Assembly (NCBI GenBank): GCA_950295325.1
Contig: OX485805.1
Span: forward strand, 41,938,758 to 42,002,757
DNA from: Polytrichum commune
Lineage: Eukaryota > Streptophyta > Polytrichopsida > Polytrichales > Polytrichaceae
Direction: 5' to 3'
DNA length: 64,000 nucleotides
The notes beneath the pieces were generated by a model that searched no databases, had not been told where the DNA came from, and saw nothing but the letters and a program-made list of their open reading frames with translations. This document shows positions 12,497 through 25,000 of the stretch, piece by piece. The position numbers were made by a program, and so were the translations under genes. Every line of letters starts with the position of its first letter. Within the stretch, counting starts at the first letter, position 1.

Positions 12497-12890
12497 AGCA
12501 CACTAAATATTGTATTTAGTGTCATATGGTATGTTATGTCGTCGTGGTACCTTTTCTAATGACACTTCTTATGAACAAGTTCACAAACATTGTCACGGCT
12601 GATTGAAACATGGATGAAATCCATGCCAATTATGGAAACAAAGTTTGGTATATTTTGCATCCTAACAGTATGCAATGAAAGCTTGTCATGGATGACTGAG
12701 ATTTGGATGAAAAAATATATAGTTAGTGAAGGTGATTGCAACTAAATTTATAGTGCCCAAATTTGTTTTACAAGTCACGACAAATAATGTTATGTTTACA
12801 TTGAATGTTGGTGACACTATGAGAGTGGTTTACAATTAGTAGTGAGCAAGACGGATAGAATCCGTGACACCACAACAATTAGTGGCTTGT
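12497..12890 (+). mobile_element. MITE-like repeat family A, copy 2
   Basis: Collinear with 39735-40125. Shared blocks include 'cactaaatattgtatt', 'gaaacaaagtttggtatatt' and 'gtgagcaagacg'-like ends. About 390 bp, no coding capacity. Copy 1 lies inverted at 1166-1430. Confidence 0.6.
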
Positions 12891-14471
12891 GTAAGAAGTT
12901 TGGAGTTTTACACATGAAGTGATCCCTAAGAAACCAAGTACTTAGAGTCCGTTCTAATTCTTAGATTCTCAAAACACATTGTTTTGGTCACACGTGGGGT
13001 ACTACAACATCACGAACCTCAACATTTACCTTCGTTCGAGGTCCACGAGGAAGTTGAGGATCCCATAACTCGTGCATTCTTGGAGAGGCTACAAAGAACC
13101 AAGGTCCACCACTAGAGGGAAAAGATCCTTGCTTATACCTTATACCTAGTTGATCACAACGATTGGGGCCACTTGGTAATAATATAAGACTCTTATGGAT
13201 GTTATAATAATAAGAACAACAACAACAACTAGCACTTGGGGATTGAAATCGCGTGATCTTCATGTGAACGATTGCCATTGGACTAATCAACGATGAATGT
13301 GTATAGTAGAGGCATCCAAAACGGCCTTCATTCCATCCCCCTATGCATCTTTCCATCGTCAATACATGCACTGAGTTTAACCCCTAACTTCCCACGTCCA
13401 ATTTTCTTCAAATTTGTCCCAACAAATGTGACCTTAATTTCAGTGTTTGTGGTTGAAGATTTAGAGTTTTTTTTGACAAATCGAACTGTATAGGTGTTTG
13501 CAAGTTAGAGGTGACTACTCGTAGTTCAAATTTTAAATGTTGAAGTTTTGTTATGTAGGAATGTCAGTAGTGTTCTTGCAGGACAAAATTTTATAAATTA
13601 CATTGGGGATTTTTTTTATTATTATTGAACCTACACTCGAATCATCTCCAAATGACAAAATGTTACCCTCATTCGAAAGTGGGACAATATACCTACGCAA
13701 TTGGCTCACAAATCTTGAAACCACTATTTTGTGATTTTTTGGGAAGCTTTGCAATTTGAGGCAGCGGTGCCACAATTGTGCACCTTCCCCATGGATTTAC
13801 ACCCACCCACACATGTCCAACTAAAAAATTCAATGGTAGATGTTTAGGATATGTTGTGTTTGAGTGAATTTTCATAGTAATTGGGAATCAATTGCACATA
13901 GGGATCAACCAAAAAAACCCATGTTTAAGATATGTTGCCCCTAAACTACGGAGGTGAGAAATGTCAAGAAATCATTCATGGATCAGTTTCATTGTAAACC
14001 AGTTGAGAGCACGCTCCCATATTTGAAATAATAATAAAAAACTAACTTTGTTAAATCAAAATTATCCACGTGGCAAGACATAGCAGACCTGAACATGTTT
14101 AGAACCGATGTCAAATGGGTCAGAGCAAATTGTTCACAACCAGATTATGGTCCCATAAGACATTAGGGGTTAAATAAATCATTTCAAGTTGCACAATTCA
14201 GTAGGCTTGCAATGACATCGCTTTGCATGTTCTAGAATCTTGAGGGTGAAGGATTTAGACACATCCTTGTGTTTCTTCAAGTTACAGATTTATCAGATAT
14301 TTTATTGTGGGTCCCAAAATTTTGCAATTTGGATGAATTATGATTCCTTGTGTATTTCATTTTGCGATATTTGAATTGATGTTGACTCAAAATTTGTATT
14401 TCTACTCTCTTTTTAATAACAAAAAAAGTGTTGAAAATAGGTGCCTCTACAATACTCATACAATTTTAACA

Positions 14472-14628
14472 TTACCATAGAGGGCTCACTATTTCATCTT
14501 TACATGTGTCGGAATGTAGTTTCCACGTGGGGATACAAGTGGGTATTGGCAAATGTAAGCACGACACGTGGCAAATTTTTGAGGGGAAAATCATTATTTT
14601 GTGTTGGAATAAAAGGCCCTCTATGGTA
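14472..14628. mobile_element. Small MITE
   Basis: Inverted arms TTACCATAGAGGGC (from 14472) and its complement ending at about 14628 bracket 130 bp of non-coding DNA. Only about 13-14 bp of arm is clear. Confidence 0.45.
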
Positions 14629-15283
14629 CTCAACCATGGCACTATGTTCATTAGACCCTAGAATAAAGTAATCATATTATGTGGGGCCCCTGATCAAAGA
14701 AGTAATATTCAATTATTGTCCATACATTTAGACACTTCAAAATTTGGGTGGAGTTATGTTTTTGGCACTAATCAGAGGAAGCATTATTTATTCCAACACT
14801 ATGTGTTGAAAATAAGACACTATTTCTTAGTATAAATGTGGTGTAAACGGAAAACATCACCACACATTTTGCCATACCTATTTTCAAGAGTTGTCCTAAA
14901 AAACCCCCCTATTATTCCGACCAACATTATCCATACTTGGCATGTGGAATTCCATGTAATTTTTTCATCCACTGAAAATGTTATGGGTTTGTAGTCCATC
15001 ATTGCCCACATGTAAATCTAAAGCAGGGGCCCGTGTCACTATCAACCAATGAGAACTCAAGTATTCTCAAGAGCCATGGCCTAATGGCTTTCATGTAAAC
15101 ATGCCCTAATTGTTGTAGTGTTGAGATTTGGATTAGGTGGACCCACCGACATCCCACTATATTTCCTCCTCATGCCCTCCAAGACCACATACTATAGCAT
15201 GTGCACATGTGGTGTCCATGATGATGATGAGAAACCCATTGCCCCTATGGCACCCTAAAGGCCACGTGTTTCCAATCCTATCT

Positions 15284-15998
15284 TAATAATTCTTTGGCAA
15301 GATGAATTCACAAAAGTGCAAACTCAATTTTACGATTTTGTAAACCAATTTAGCAATAGGTTCTACCAATGTCATTGGAATTGTGAATCAAGTTCACTGA
15401 TATAGACAACCAATTTAACTTGAACTTTCAACCAATTTCACTACACGTTGTGAACAAGTTCATGGTTTGGTAACCATATTTTCATAACTACACAAAATCA
15501 ATTTCATGAATTATAAAACCTTATTTCACAAAGAACGATACATCACGTATAAGAGTGTCCTAATTGCTCCCCACAACTTAGCTCTATCAAAATTTCAATT
15601 GACCTCTCTTATCCAACCTTGGACCATGTCCGCAGTGATTGCTTGTACATCGTCATTAATGTGACCTACATAATAAAGAGGAACCAATGAACAATGAGAA
15701 GGCCAAGAACATGAAACAAGAAGGCGAGAAGTTGAGAATATGAAAACCGCATAGTGTGAAAAGATTTATGAAATTGGTTTGGAAGATTCATGAAGTTGCT
15801 AGAGGTAAAGGTCCAATATCATGAAACTGAGGTGTGCCACATGTTAAGTCGGCTAAAAGAATCATGAACTAATTTAAAAGGTTCATGAAATTGGTAGAAC
15901 AATCTAGTAGCATTGATTGGAAGGGTCATGAACTGGATTGGAACCTTTGTGTAGTCGAGTTTGCACTTTTGTGAGGTCATCTTACCAAAGGAGTACTA
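15284..15998. mobile_element. Inverted-repeat element, ~715 bp
   Basis: Arms of about 45 bp at 15284-15328 and 15955-15998 are inverted copies. Shared blocks are CTTTGG-AAGATGA and TCACAAAAGTGCAAACTC. The interior repeatedly uses 'tcatgaa(a/c)' and 'ttggt' words and their complements, as if it were a partly self-complementary foldback. No ORF and no clear target duplication. Confidence 0.5.
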
Positions 15999-16611
15999 TA
16001 ACATGTTTGGGAAATAGCCAAAGCAAGTCGCAATTTCAATAACATAATGTTTGGTACGCAATGTTGCAATATTGAGGTCTCCCTTCAAATCAAAGGATCT
16101 TCCAACAAAACTTCCTACTTGAGGCCCCAATAATTAAAAATTACATGATCTCAATATGTGCTCCTCTATGCCAATGATGACTCATCACTCAAGACCATGG
16201 TCATGGCAATGCCTCCACCTTACTCTTACCACCAACAATCATGCTCTTCCCATCTACCTAGAGTACATACATAGCATGTGCACATACCATGACCATGATG
16301 ATGCTAACAAACCCATAATCCATGTGGCATCCTAAAGGTCCCAGGGGGTCCACTCTTCATTAGAATTCTAAATGACATGTGTGGGTGACTATGAAATAAA
16401 ACCCTACTGTACATACACATGCATACAATTTTCCAAAATATAAATGTATAATGCTAAATATACATAATACCCAATTCATTACACTCATAACCCAACAAAT
16501 CTATGTAAAGTATTTTGAGGGTTACAAGCTTGTGAATACATTATTCAAAAAAATAATGTTGGCCATGAATAGAACATATTATTGCAATTTTGATTTTCTC
16601 CGCTCATATTT

Positions 16612-16621
16612 ATTGTGTGTA
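16612..16621 (+). repeat. Left target-site duplication of the large MULE
   Basis: ATTGTGTGTA, repeated exactly at 32659-32668. The 10-bp size fits the 8-10 bp typical of Mutator-like elements. The repeat is TG-rich, which weakens its value somewhat. Confidence 0.65.
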
Positions 16622-16850
16622 GAGCGTGACTTGTATGCGAGCGATGGGCGGAGAGCGGAGAATTGGAGAGCGGAGAGCGGAAAATGGAAAACACAATCCA
16701 AATATAGAATATTTATGCTAGGCATTTTAGAATATTCTGTGAATATTTCTTTTTTGGGCCAAGGGTTGAGACCTATAACCGTGGACCCAGGGGGTTTAAA
16801 AATTGATACATTCCTATTTTTTTCCTATTTTTTCCTATTACCGTGCTATC
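16622..16850 (+). repeat. Left terminal inverted repeat of the MULE
   Basis: Begins GAGCGTGACTTGTATGCGAG and contains several GGAGAGCGG units. It matches the right end (32500-32658, inverted) in four ordered blocks; the sequence between the blocks is diverged. Confidence 0.7.
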
Positions 16851-16911
16851 ACTTTCCAGTAATATTGGTTGATTTAAACAATTTTTTTTACGTGTATGAT
16901 TTACGATATGT

Positions 16912-17328
16912 GTTACCAACAGCTTAGGCACTCTTTTGCCTAATAATTAATTAAAGTGAAAAAAGTGGTTAGGCAATTTGAAAAATAATATCTCAAAGTT
17001 GGGCAGTTTTCAATTATAATTAAATATAAGTTAGGCATTCATCTAGTTTTCTAACTGGTTAGGGTTACTTTCAAAATGGATGGTTACCCTAATCACTTGC
17101 ATTAGTAACCTTAAGCAGACTTATTGTTGTGTGATGTAGTTTTATCGTGTATGAAATGGTTGTGGTATGTAGGGAAGAGATTTATGAGTTATACTTGAAT
17201 TTATGTAAGTTTAGGCAGTTTCATAATTTAATTTAATTTAGTTTTTTTTGGGCAAATATAATCAAGAATTTCTAGAAAATTTAGGCAGTCTTGTAAATAA
17301 TTATTTTATGCCTAAGCTGCTAGTAACA
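16912..17328. mobile_element. MITE nested in the left subterminal region of the MULE
   Basis: The left end GTTACCAACAGCTTAGGCA and the inverted right end (GTTACTAGCAGCTTAGGCA read inwards) differ at 2 of 19 positions. The 417-bp interior is A/T-rich with scattered TTAGGCA words. An ATG(T/C) duplication at the edges is possible but not clear. Confidence 0.6.
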
Positions 17329-17490
17329 TGCGGTAGTCGTGCATAGTCTACATAGTGTGAATGACAAAACCCTTTTTATTGAAAAAGACAATATGAATAT
17401 TGTATTGCTGACTCAGTACATGTAATGACAAGGGAATTTTGAGTGGCCACCGTCCATTGAAAAGAATCTAGGCTGTTTGTAGGTTGCATC

Positions 17491-20400
17491 CTAGTTTTTA
17501 GCCAAATTGTGAGTCAAGAGTCCGCTTTCTAGGACTAGCTTGACCTCGTTGAAGCTAAAGGTAGGCGCGTGAATGAAAAGGTCGGCCTCAAGATCACGGT
17601 GGCAAACCTTCAAAAGGATGAAGTACACATGCTTGCAATAAGAGAATTGGGTCCGAGCTCGGAACTTAGTCATCGTCTTCTTGAATGCAGGGCAAGTGCA
17701 ACCCACGAAAGAGCTGATGGTGACCTGGTACTGTGTGATGGCAGGAGAAACACCCGAATCCAGCCCGATGATGCAACCATGTCCTGGATGAGGTATCATA
17801 GTGATGGAACGGATGCAAGCTTTCAGAGAGTCGGAGGAGGCCATGGAGAGTCGCTGAGCGGGATTTGGGCGAATGGCAGTGCGTTTGACCATCTTGCCGT
17901 CTCTCTTGCCAGGGTAGCGGTCTGTTTCTGCAGGAACGGGCACCGTGCTCAGATTTGCAGGTGGCGGGGCAGAAAAGAGCATGCGTCTTGGAGAGACCGG
18001 CTTCTTAAGCGGGAGTTGGAATCCGGCCGCTTCAAGGGCAAGAATTTCGGTAGGCTTGAGGTTTGTGCCTAGCTTCACCGGCCAAACGTCTGGAATCGGC
18101 GGCATTTCCCGGTCTGCTGAGTGCTTAGCAACCCATTTGCGCCTTGTGCCCTTCACGCACCGGTCAATGTCATCGGAGCAAAAGAAGAATTCTGTCCTCT
18201 TTGATAAATTCCTGCGTATATTAGTCCAAACTCCGGTGTAGGTAGGCTCGGCGGTCAAATTGGCGCCCCTCACAATTCTCTCCGTACACTTCTTCTTCGT
18301 GACAGCTCTCTGGGCCCAACAACACTTCGCCGAGGTCTTGGGAAGTCTTGATATGTGCCACTCCTTGACGTTAACCTTTGTCTCTTCGACAACATTGACA
18401 TGACGGATCCCCCCGTCATTCGGCGGGGACGCAGGGATGCTCTCAAGCTCAGGCTCATGATGAATTTCTTGGACGTCCATATCATCTTCAGTATCTTCAA
18501 GAATGATGGGCATCTGTACAGGACGAGCCCTCACAGCACATCCTGAACCTCTTGGATGTGAGAAGTTTACCTTGTCAGGCCGATGAGACTCCTCTTCTGC
18601 TCCAAGAGGTAGATCTACCTTCTGCTTCGTGGACCCGAATACCTCTTCTCCAGCCATGCGAGGAACACGGGTACAAAATTCTTCTGCTCCAGGCATGTCC
18701 AACATGGGGTCTTCAAGCACTAAAGGATTACCTATTTGCTTCGCCCTACGCTCTGCCATCCTTAGTTTGAGCTCTTTCTTTGTAGGGCATGTTCCGCCGA
18801 CGTCACCTTTCAGGAACTGGTAGTAATTGACAACCTGTAAGAAGCCTCTAACGAAGTCGTCAATTGTAGCAACGTAGAGGTCACCGCCACTGTTTCCAGA
18901 CGCTTGAAGCCACTTGTTGTGTATTGTTTCAGCTAGATTACATGAAGGCAGTTCTGCTAGTTCTTCTTCTGAAAATTTCTGAGAGTACATAGTGGAAGTA
19001 GTTACAGATTAGTGAAGAGTTGTTTCAGATTAGAATACTGTGAAAAGAAGGAAAAGAATATGAAATGTATTGGAAAAACATACCCCGGTCATGAAGCCTC
19101 CCCATTGGCGATAACGGTAGTGCCAGAATACAAGCCAAAGCTCTAGTTTGTTTAGGGCCTTCTCTGTCACTGCCCCGGCGGATACCCACCATGCACGTAG
19201 CCCGTGGTACATACTCTCCGCTTCGTCCATGGTCCTCGCCGTCCTATACTGGTGGCACATCTTCTTGTGTTGCTCCCAGAGTTCTTCGGGAATGTACTTC
19301 TTGGTATACTTAACCATAGACTGGGTCCAGTGAAACTGACAGGTTCTCTCGTGGTCCTCCTTCTTCCCATTGCCATATATGACCCGAACTGCATTCCAGT
19401 TGGCCTGGGCGTTGTCGGCCATGAAACCCTTGAAGTTGGGCTTGACAACGCCATTTCTCTCCATGACAGCATTGAGATTTTTCCATAAAACGATCTGGGC
19501 ATCAAAGTCCTCAGATTGCATGTCACAATTTACAATGGTCATGACACGACAATATGTGGAGTCATATACGTGGCATGCCATTGTGGTCCATTGTCTTACA
19601 CGTTTGACATGGTCGAACATCATCCAGGCATTCTCCAGGTCTTCCCCGGGCTGCATACGCTTCACCAAATCTACCCCACTACCAGGCCCAACTTCCGACA
19701 TCTTGAAGACAAAAACCTTGTCAAGATCAGCCCCTTGACCTGGAAATTTGTTCTCCTGAACAAAGGCCTATAAACTGATTCCACGGAGTTTGGTGATAAA
19801 GTCCATGACACCATACCTTCTGAGGAAACGGAAGCTCATGACCTTGTTGCGGATGTTTGGGGAAGCCATGTCCTTGCATCGGTCAAAGACATGAACAAGT
19901 TCCTCTAGAGTGAGCTTCTTTGGCGGCGCATCATCGGATTGAAGAAGATAGTTGCCAATTAGAACTTTGCTAGCCTCCAGCACCACTGCACTCTTGGTAG
20001 CCTGGGGAGTCTTCTCGATCTGTTCTTCAATTAGGCCAGTGATCTCAGCCTTAGTGTCTCTATAGTCGCCCACCTTGACTAGGTGATCGTGAGTTCCTAG
20101 GTGGATACACGCTCTTGTATGGTTGATTTTGCCAGCAACATAATAAATCTTAGCTCCACATGTAGCAATACATGCCGGGGGTTCTTTACATACCTTGCAA
20201 ACAAGAGTGGACTCAGTTGGTGGTGTTTGATCCACTACAAAGGCTTGCAGGGTACAACTTTCAAACTCTGTCTCGTTGACTTGGAAAATACGAGGACGGC
20301 GGATCAGATATTCACACTCCTTGTTGCAACGCAGGTATCCAACGCAGGCGGAAGAACGGAAGGACAAACCAAAGTCGTTTGTGATGTTGGTGGTGATGGT

Positions 20401-21173
20401 CTTCGTCCACACATGGCCGTCGTAACGCTTGTCCATTCCCTGCATTGACTTGGCCTGTGACCGTGCGGCCGTGTGACTAGCGGGTGGCAACTCAAATATG
20501 ACGGCACCATCGAACACAACAGGAAGGTACTATACCCTTTCGTGTCTAATCACCGAGTAGTCTATTTTTTTGAGAATTTTTTTTTTCCAGGCATTCCGGC
20601 GAGTTGTTTAAGTAATGGTAATATGCTAACAGTGTCTTGCGAAAAAGGATATACTTTAGGAGCGTTCCCACTAACTATGACCTTAGGCGGGGCCTTTGTG
20701 GGACTGCACTCTTCATCAGAAGAAAGTGTTATTAAAGACTGAAATGTAACGTTTTCTACAATTGGCGTATCGAGACCGGGCTCGAGCTTGACCTTCACAT
20801 CACGTGGCAGAGGAGTTTGAATGGTGTAGGTAGAGGAAGAACGAGGAGTGAGGATCTCAGTAGACGCAGCCATCTGAGAATCAGTGAGGCCATACACATG
20901 GTAACGACCTGGATGAAAACTCCAAAACAAGTTATTGTTCTCATCTCGCTGCGATACCCGACCAAGGGTGTGTGTAAGCTCTGACGTGACAACGTCAAAA
21001 ACATCCTCGTCAACAATAATAGTGTCCTCTCTGAAGCCGAACCGAAGACTCAGACGTTGTGCCGTAACGATTGCGAGACCGTCCTCTTCCATCCGAAAGG
21101 TAAGTGGGACTCTCACTCCATCTACATAGAGGACAGCCAACCCCAACTCTCCGATAGCAGGAATATAAACCAT
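17491..21173 (-). pseudogene. Mutator-like (MULE) transposase with SWIM finger, two exons, damaged
   Basis: Catalyses cut-and-paste transposition. In order, the N-terminal ~200 residues (ATG 21173 chosen over an upstream ATG at 21284 because coding character begins there) have no named domain. A zinc region follows: CVGYLRCNKECEYL (about 20360) and C-x2-C ... ACIHLGTHDH (about 20100), resembling the GCM/WRKY-like fingers of MULE proteins. The DDE core (19701-19084) has TIVNCD, FKGFMADNAQANWNAV and CQFHW. The SWIM finger CTCPAF ... YCKHVYF is near 17640. An intron at 19083-18979 (105 bp, GTATGT ... CTCAG, phase 0) fits both frames. Damage: a frame change in the A10 run at 20577-20586, TAG at 20532-20530, and TAG at 19770-19768, all with clear homology continuing across. 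About 1190 codons if undamaged. Confidence 0.88.
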
Positions 21174-21675
21174 GATGATGGAAATGAACCCTTGGGGGAA
21201 GATGGAAATATGGAAGAGGTTTCTCAACATTGTGGGATACCTATTTATTAGAAATGCTTTGCCAACGACAACAATGGTGGACATGACCCAAATGACGGAT
21301 GAACTCTGAACAAAAGAAACACGAATATCTTAAAATTTGTAACGCTGTCACGATATACAAAATAAGAGTGTCCAAGTCATGGTAGACATTCTAAATGACA
21401 AGCAATTAAATATGGTTAGTTGGCGCCGACTTAAAGCCTGATTCATTATTAGGTCTAGGGATAGCCCTGACGTTTGAGGACAGGAATAGATCGAATGACG
21501 AAATCCCAATTGGCCATTAAATATATGAATGTTCCTTGTGGAAACAATTGTACCCGATCGAGTGATACTCATCTCCTTTCACTTAGTATCATAAGTTATG
21601 AATTTTCGAGTGGCGTAAGATGTGTTCGGTTGACGGGAGGGTTTGAGAGTGTTGGAGTAGACATGCTCAGGAAGG
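21174..21675. promoter_or_regulatory. Divergent intergenic region between the two MULE genes
   Basis: About 500 bp separate the transposase start (21173) from the companion start (21676 or 21688). The genes read outwards from here, so both promoters probably lie in this stretch. I see no certain TATA box. Confidence 0.5.
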
Positions 21676-22027
21676 GTGACACATGACATGCAGGCCCCTA
21701 TCAAGAGGAGAACGAAGAGAGGGAAGTTATATTTCAGTAGCACTAAGGCGTTGAAGTCGAGTAGGATGGGGAGGAAGAAGGTGGCGCCTGAAAGATATGA
21801 GACAAGTGGGATTAACAAAGTTTTAGATTTTGAGGACACCGAGGAGAACGCAACATTATCGACGGTAGATGAATGTGAGGGTCCCTCAACTTCCCGGGGC
21901 CGAGGATCTCAGTATCGAGAAGCATCAAAGGATGCGGGGACACAGTCCAATCCCGCATCCAATCCCGCATCGCAGGAGCAGAGTGGGGAGGAAGAGCTTG
22001 AAGAGACGAGCTTGATGGAACTGGAAG

Positions 22028-25000
22028 GTGGGTTTCGGAAACCCTAAACTTGACACTTGTGGTAGAAGTTAGCCCCCGACTAGTCAAGGTAGGTTTAGAT
22101 ATGGTTGCCTCGGGAGCTTTGTTTTTGGTTGGGGGTCTGAAATTTTGTGAGAGGAAAGGCAAGGTAGGTTCAGATATGGCTGCCTCTGGGGCTTTGTGTT
22201 TGGTTGATGGGCTGAAATTTTCATAGTGGAAAGTCAAGGTAGGTACAGATATGGCCAACAATGGTGCAGGTAAGAGGTACTAGAATGAGCCTCCGAGGAG
22301 GTGCCTGTAACGGCACCCCCCTCGGGGGCCTTCTTTTTACTTAAAATTATGAAAATTTAGAGACAGCAAAGTGACCTAGGTGTAGATATGGGTTGCCTCG
22401 GGGCTTTGTTTTTGGTTGGGGGCCTGAAATTTTGAGAGAGGGAAGTGAAGGTAGGTTTAGATATGGCTACCTGGGGGGCTTTGTTTTTGTTGAGGGGCTG
22501 AGATTTTGAGAGTGGAAAGTCAAGGTAGATTTAGATATGACCAACATTGGTGCAGGTAGGATGTATTAGATTGAGCCTCCGAGGAGGTGCCTGTAATGGC
22601 ACCCCCCTCGGGGGCCTTTTTTTTGCTTGAAATTCTGAAAATTTTTAGAGAGCAAAGTGACCTAGGTGTAGATATGGGTTGCCTCAGGGCTTTGTTTTTG
22701 GTTGGGGGCCTGCAATTTTGAGAGAGGGAAGTCAAGGTATGTTTAGATATGGCTACATGGGGGGCTTTGTTTTTGGTTGAGGGTTGAAATTATGAGAGAG
22801 CACAGCCACGTTAGGTTCAGATAAGGCCAACATTGGTACAGGTAAGAGGTACTAGAATGAGCCTCCGAGGAGGTGCCTGTACCGGCACCCCCCTCGAGGG
22901 CTTTTTTTTTGCTTGAAATTATGAAAATTTAGAGAGAGCAAAGTGACGTAGGTGTAGATATGGGTTGCATGGGGAGCTTTGTTTTTGCTTGAGGGCTTGA
23001 AATTTAGATATTGGATAGTCAAGGAAGGTACACATATGGCCAACATTGGTGCATGTTAGAGGTACTAGAATGAGCCACCGAGGAGGTGCCTGTAACGGCA
23101 CCCCCCTCGGGGCCTTTTTTTTTGCTTGAAATTCTAAAATTTTGAGAGAGCAAAGTGAGCTAGTTTTAGATATGGGCAGCCTTGGGGGCTTTGTTTTTGG
23201 TTGAGGGCCTGAAATTTAGCTATTGGATAGTCAAGGTAGGTACACAGATGGCCAACATTGGTGCAAGTTAGAGGTACTACAATGAGCCTCCGTGGAGGTG
23301 CCTGTAACGGCACCCCCCTCGGGGGCCTTTTTTTTGCTTGAAATTCTAAAATTTTGAGAGAGCAAAGTGACGTAGGTGTAGATATGAGCTGCCTGGGGGG
23401 CTTTGTTTTTGGTTGAGGGCCTAAAATTTAGCTATTGGATAGTCAAGGTAGGTACACATATGGCCAACATTGGTGCAGGTTAGAGGTACTACAATGAGCC
23501 TCCGAGGAGGTGCCTGTAATGGCACCCCCCTCGGGGGCTTTGTTTTTGCTTGAAATTCTAAAATTTAGAGAGAGCAAAGTGAGCTAGTTTTAGATATGGG
23601 CAGCCTTGGGGGTTTTGTTTTTGGTTGAGGGCCTGAAATTTAGCTATTGGACAGTCAAGGTAGGTACACAGATGGCCAACATTGGTGCAGGTTAGAGTAC
23701 TACAATGAGCCTCCAAGGAGGTGCCTGTAACGGCACCCCCCTCGGGGCCTTTGTTTTTGCTTGAAATTCTAAAATTTTGAGAGAGCAAAGTGAGCTAGTT
23801 TTAGATATGGGCAGCCTTGGGGGTTTTGTTTTTGCTTGAGGGCCTGAAATTTAGCTATTGGATAGTCAAGGTAGGTACACATATGGCCAACATTGGTGCA
23901 GCTTAGAGGTACTAGAATGAGCCTCCGAGGAGGTGCCTATAACGGCACCCCCCTCGGGGGCTTTTTTTTTGCTTGAAATTATGAAAATTTAGAGAGAGCA
24001 AAGTGACGTAGGTGTAGATATGGGCTGCCTAGGAAGCTTTGTTTTTGCTTGAGGGCTTGAAATTTAGCTATTGGATAGTCAAGGTAGGTACACATATGGC
24101 CAACATTGGTGCAGCTTAGAGGTACTAGAATGAGCCTCCGTGGAGGTGCCTGTAACGGCACCCCCCTCGGGGGCTTTTTTTTTTGCTTGAAATTCTAAAA
24201 TTTTGAGAGAGCAAAGTGAGCTAGTTTTAGATAGGGGCAGCCTTGGGGGCTTTGTTTTTGGTTGAGGGCCTAAAATTTAGCTATTGGATAGTCAAGGTAG
24301 GTACACATATGGCCAACATTGGTGCAGGTTAGAGGTACTACAATGAGCCTCCGAGGAGGTGCCTGTAATGGCACCCCCCTCAGGGGCTTTGTTTTTGCTT
24401 GAAATTCTAAAATTTAGAGAGAGCAAAGTGAGCTAGTTTTAGATATGGGCAGCCTTGGGGGTTTTGTTTTTGGTTGAGGGCCTGAAATTTAGCTATTGGA
24501 CAGTCAAGGTAGGTACACAGATGGCCAACATTGGTGCAGGTTAGAGTACTACAATGAGCCTCCAAGGAGGTGCCTGTAACGGCACCCCCCTCGGGGGCTT
24601 TTTTTTTGCTTGAAATTATGAAAATTTTGAGAGAGCAAAGTGACGTAGGTGTAGATATGGGCTGCCTGGGGGGCTTTGTTTTTGGTTGAGGGCCTGAAAT
24701 TTAGCTATTGGATAGTCAAGGTAGGTACACATATGGCCAACATTGGTGCAGGTTAGAGGTACTACAATGAGCCTCCAAGGATTGTGCCTGTAACGGCACC
24801 CCCCTCGGGGGCTTTTTTTTTGCTTGAAATTCTAAAATTTTGAGAGAGCAAAGTGAGCTAGTTTTAGATATGGGCAGCCTTGGGGGCTTTGTTTTTGGTT
24901 GAGGGCCTAAAATTTAGCTATTGGATAGTCAAGGTAGGTACACATATGGCCAACATTGGTACAGGTTAGAGGTACTAGAATGAGCCTCCGAGGAGGTGCC

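Larger units (their letters stand above)
12900..16611. other. Gene-free stretch with MITEs and diverged duplications
   Basis: I find no gene I can support. A 127-codon minus-strand frame (13371-12988) has no recognisable features. Structured items are the inverted-repeat elements at 14472-14628 and 15284-15998, and a direct duplication of about 130 bp (15140-15262 and 16215-16352). Confidence 0.5.

Noticed and set aside
12988-13371. 127-codon minus-strand ORF
   Set aside because: No domain, splice context or codon pattern to support it. It sits among MITEs.
17569-18072. Plus-strand ORF of 167 codons
   Set aside because: Antisense shadow of the SWIM-finger part of the transposase.
20528-20590. 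An intron between the transposase N-terminal and zinc-region frames
   Set aside because: The reading continues without a gap (IDYSVIRHERV then YLPVVFDG) after a frame change in the A10 run, with one TAG. There is no room for a normal intron.
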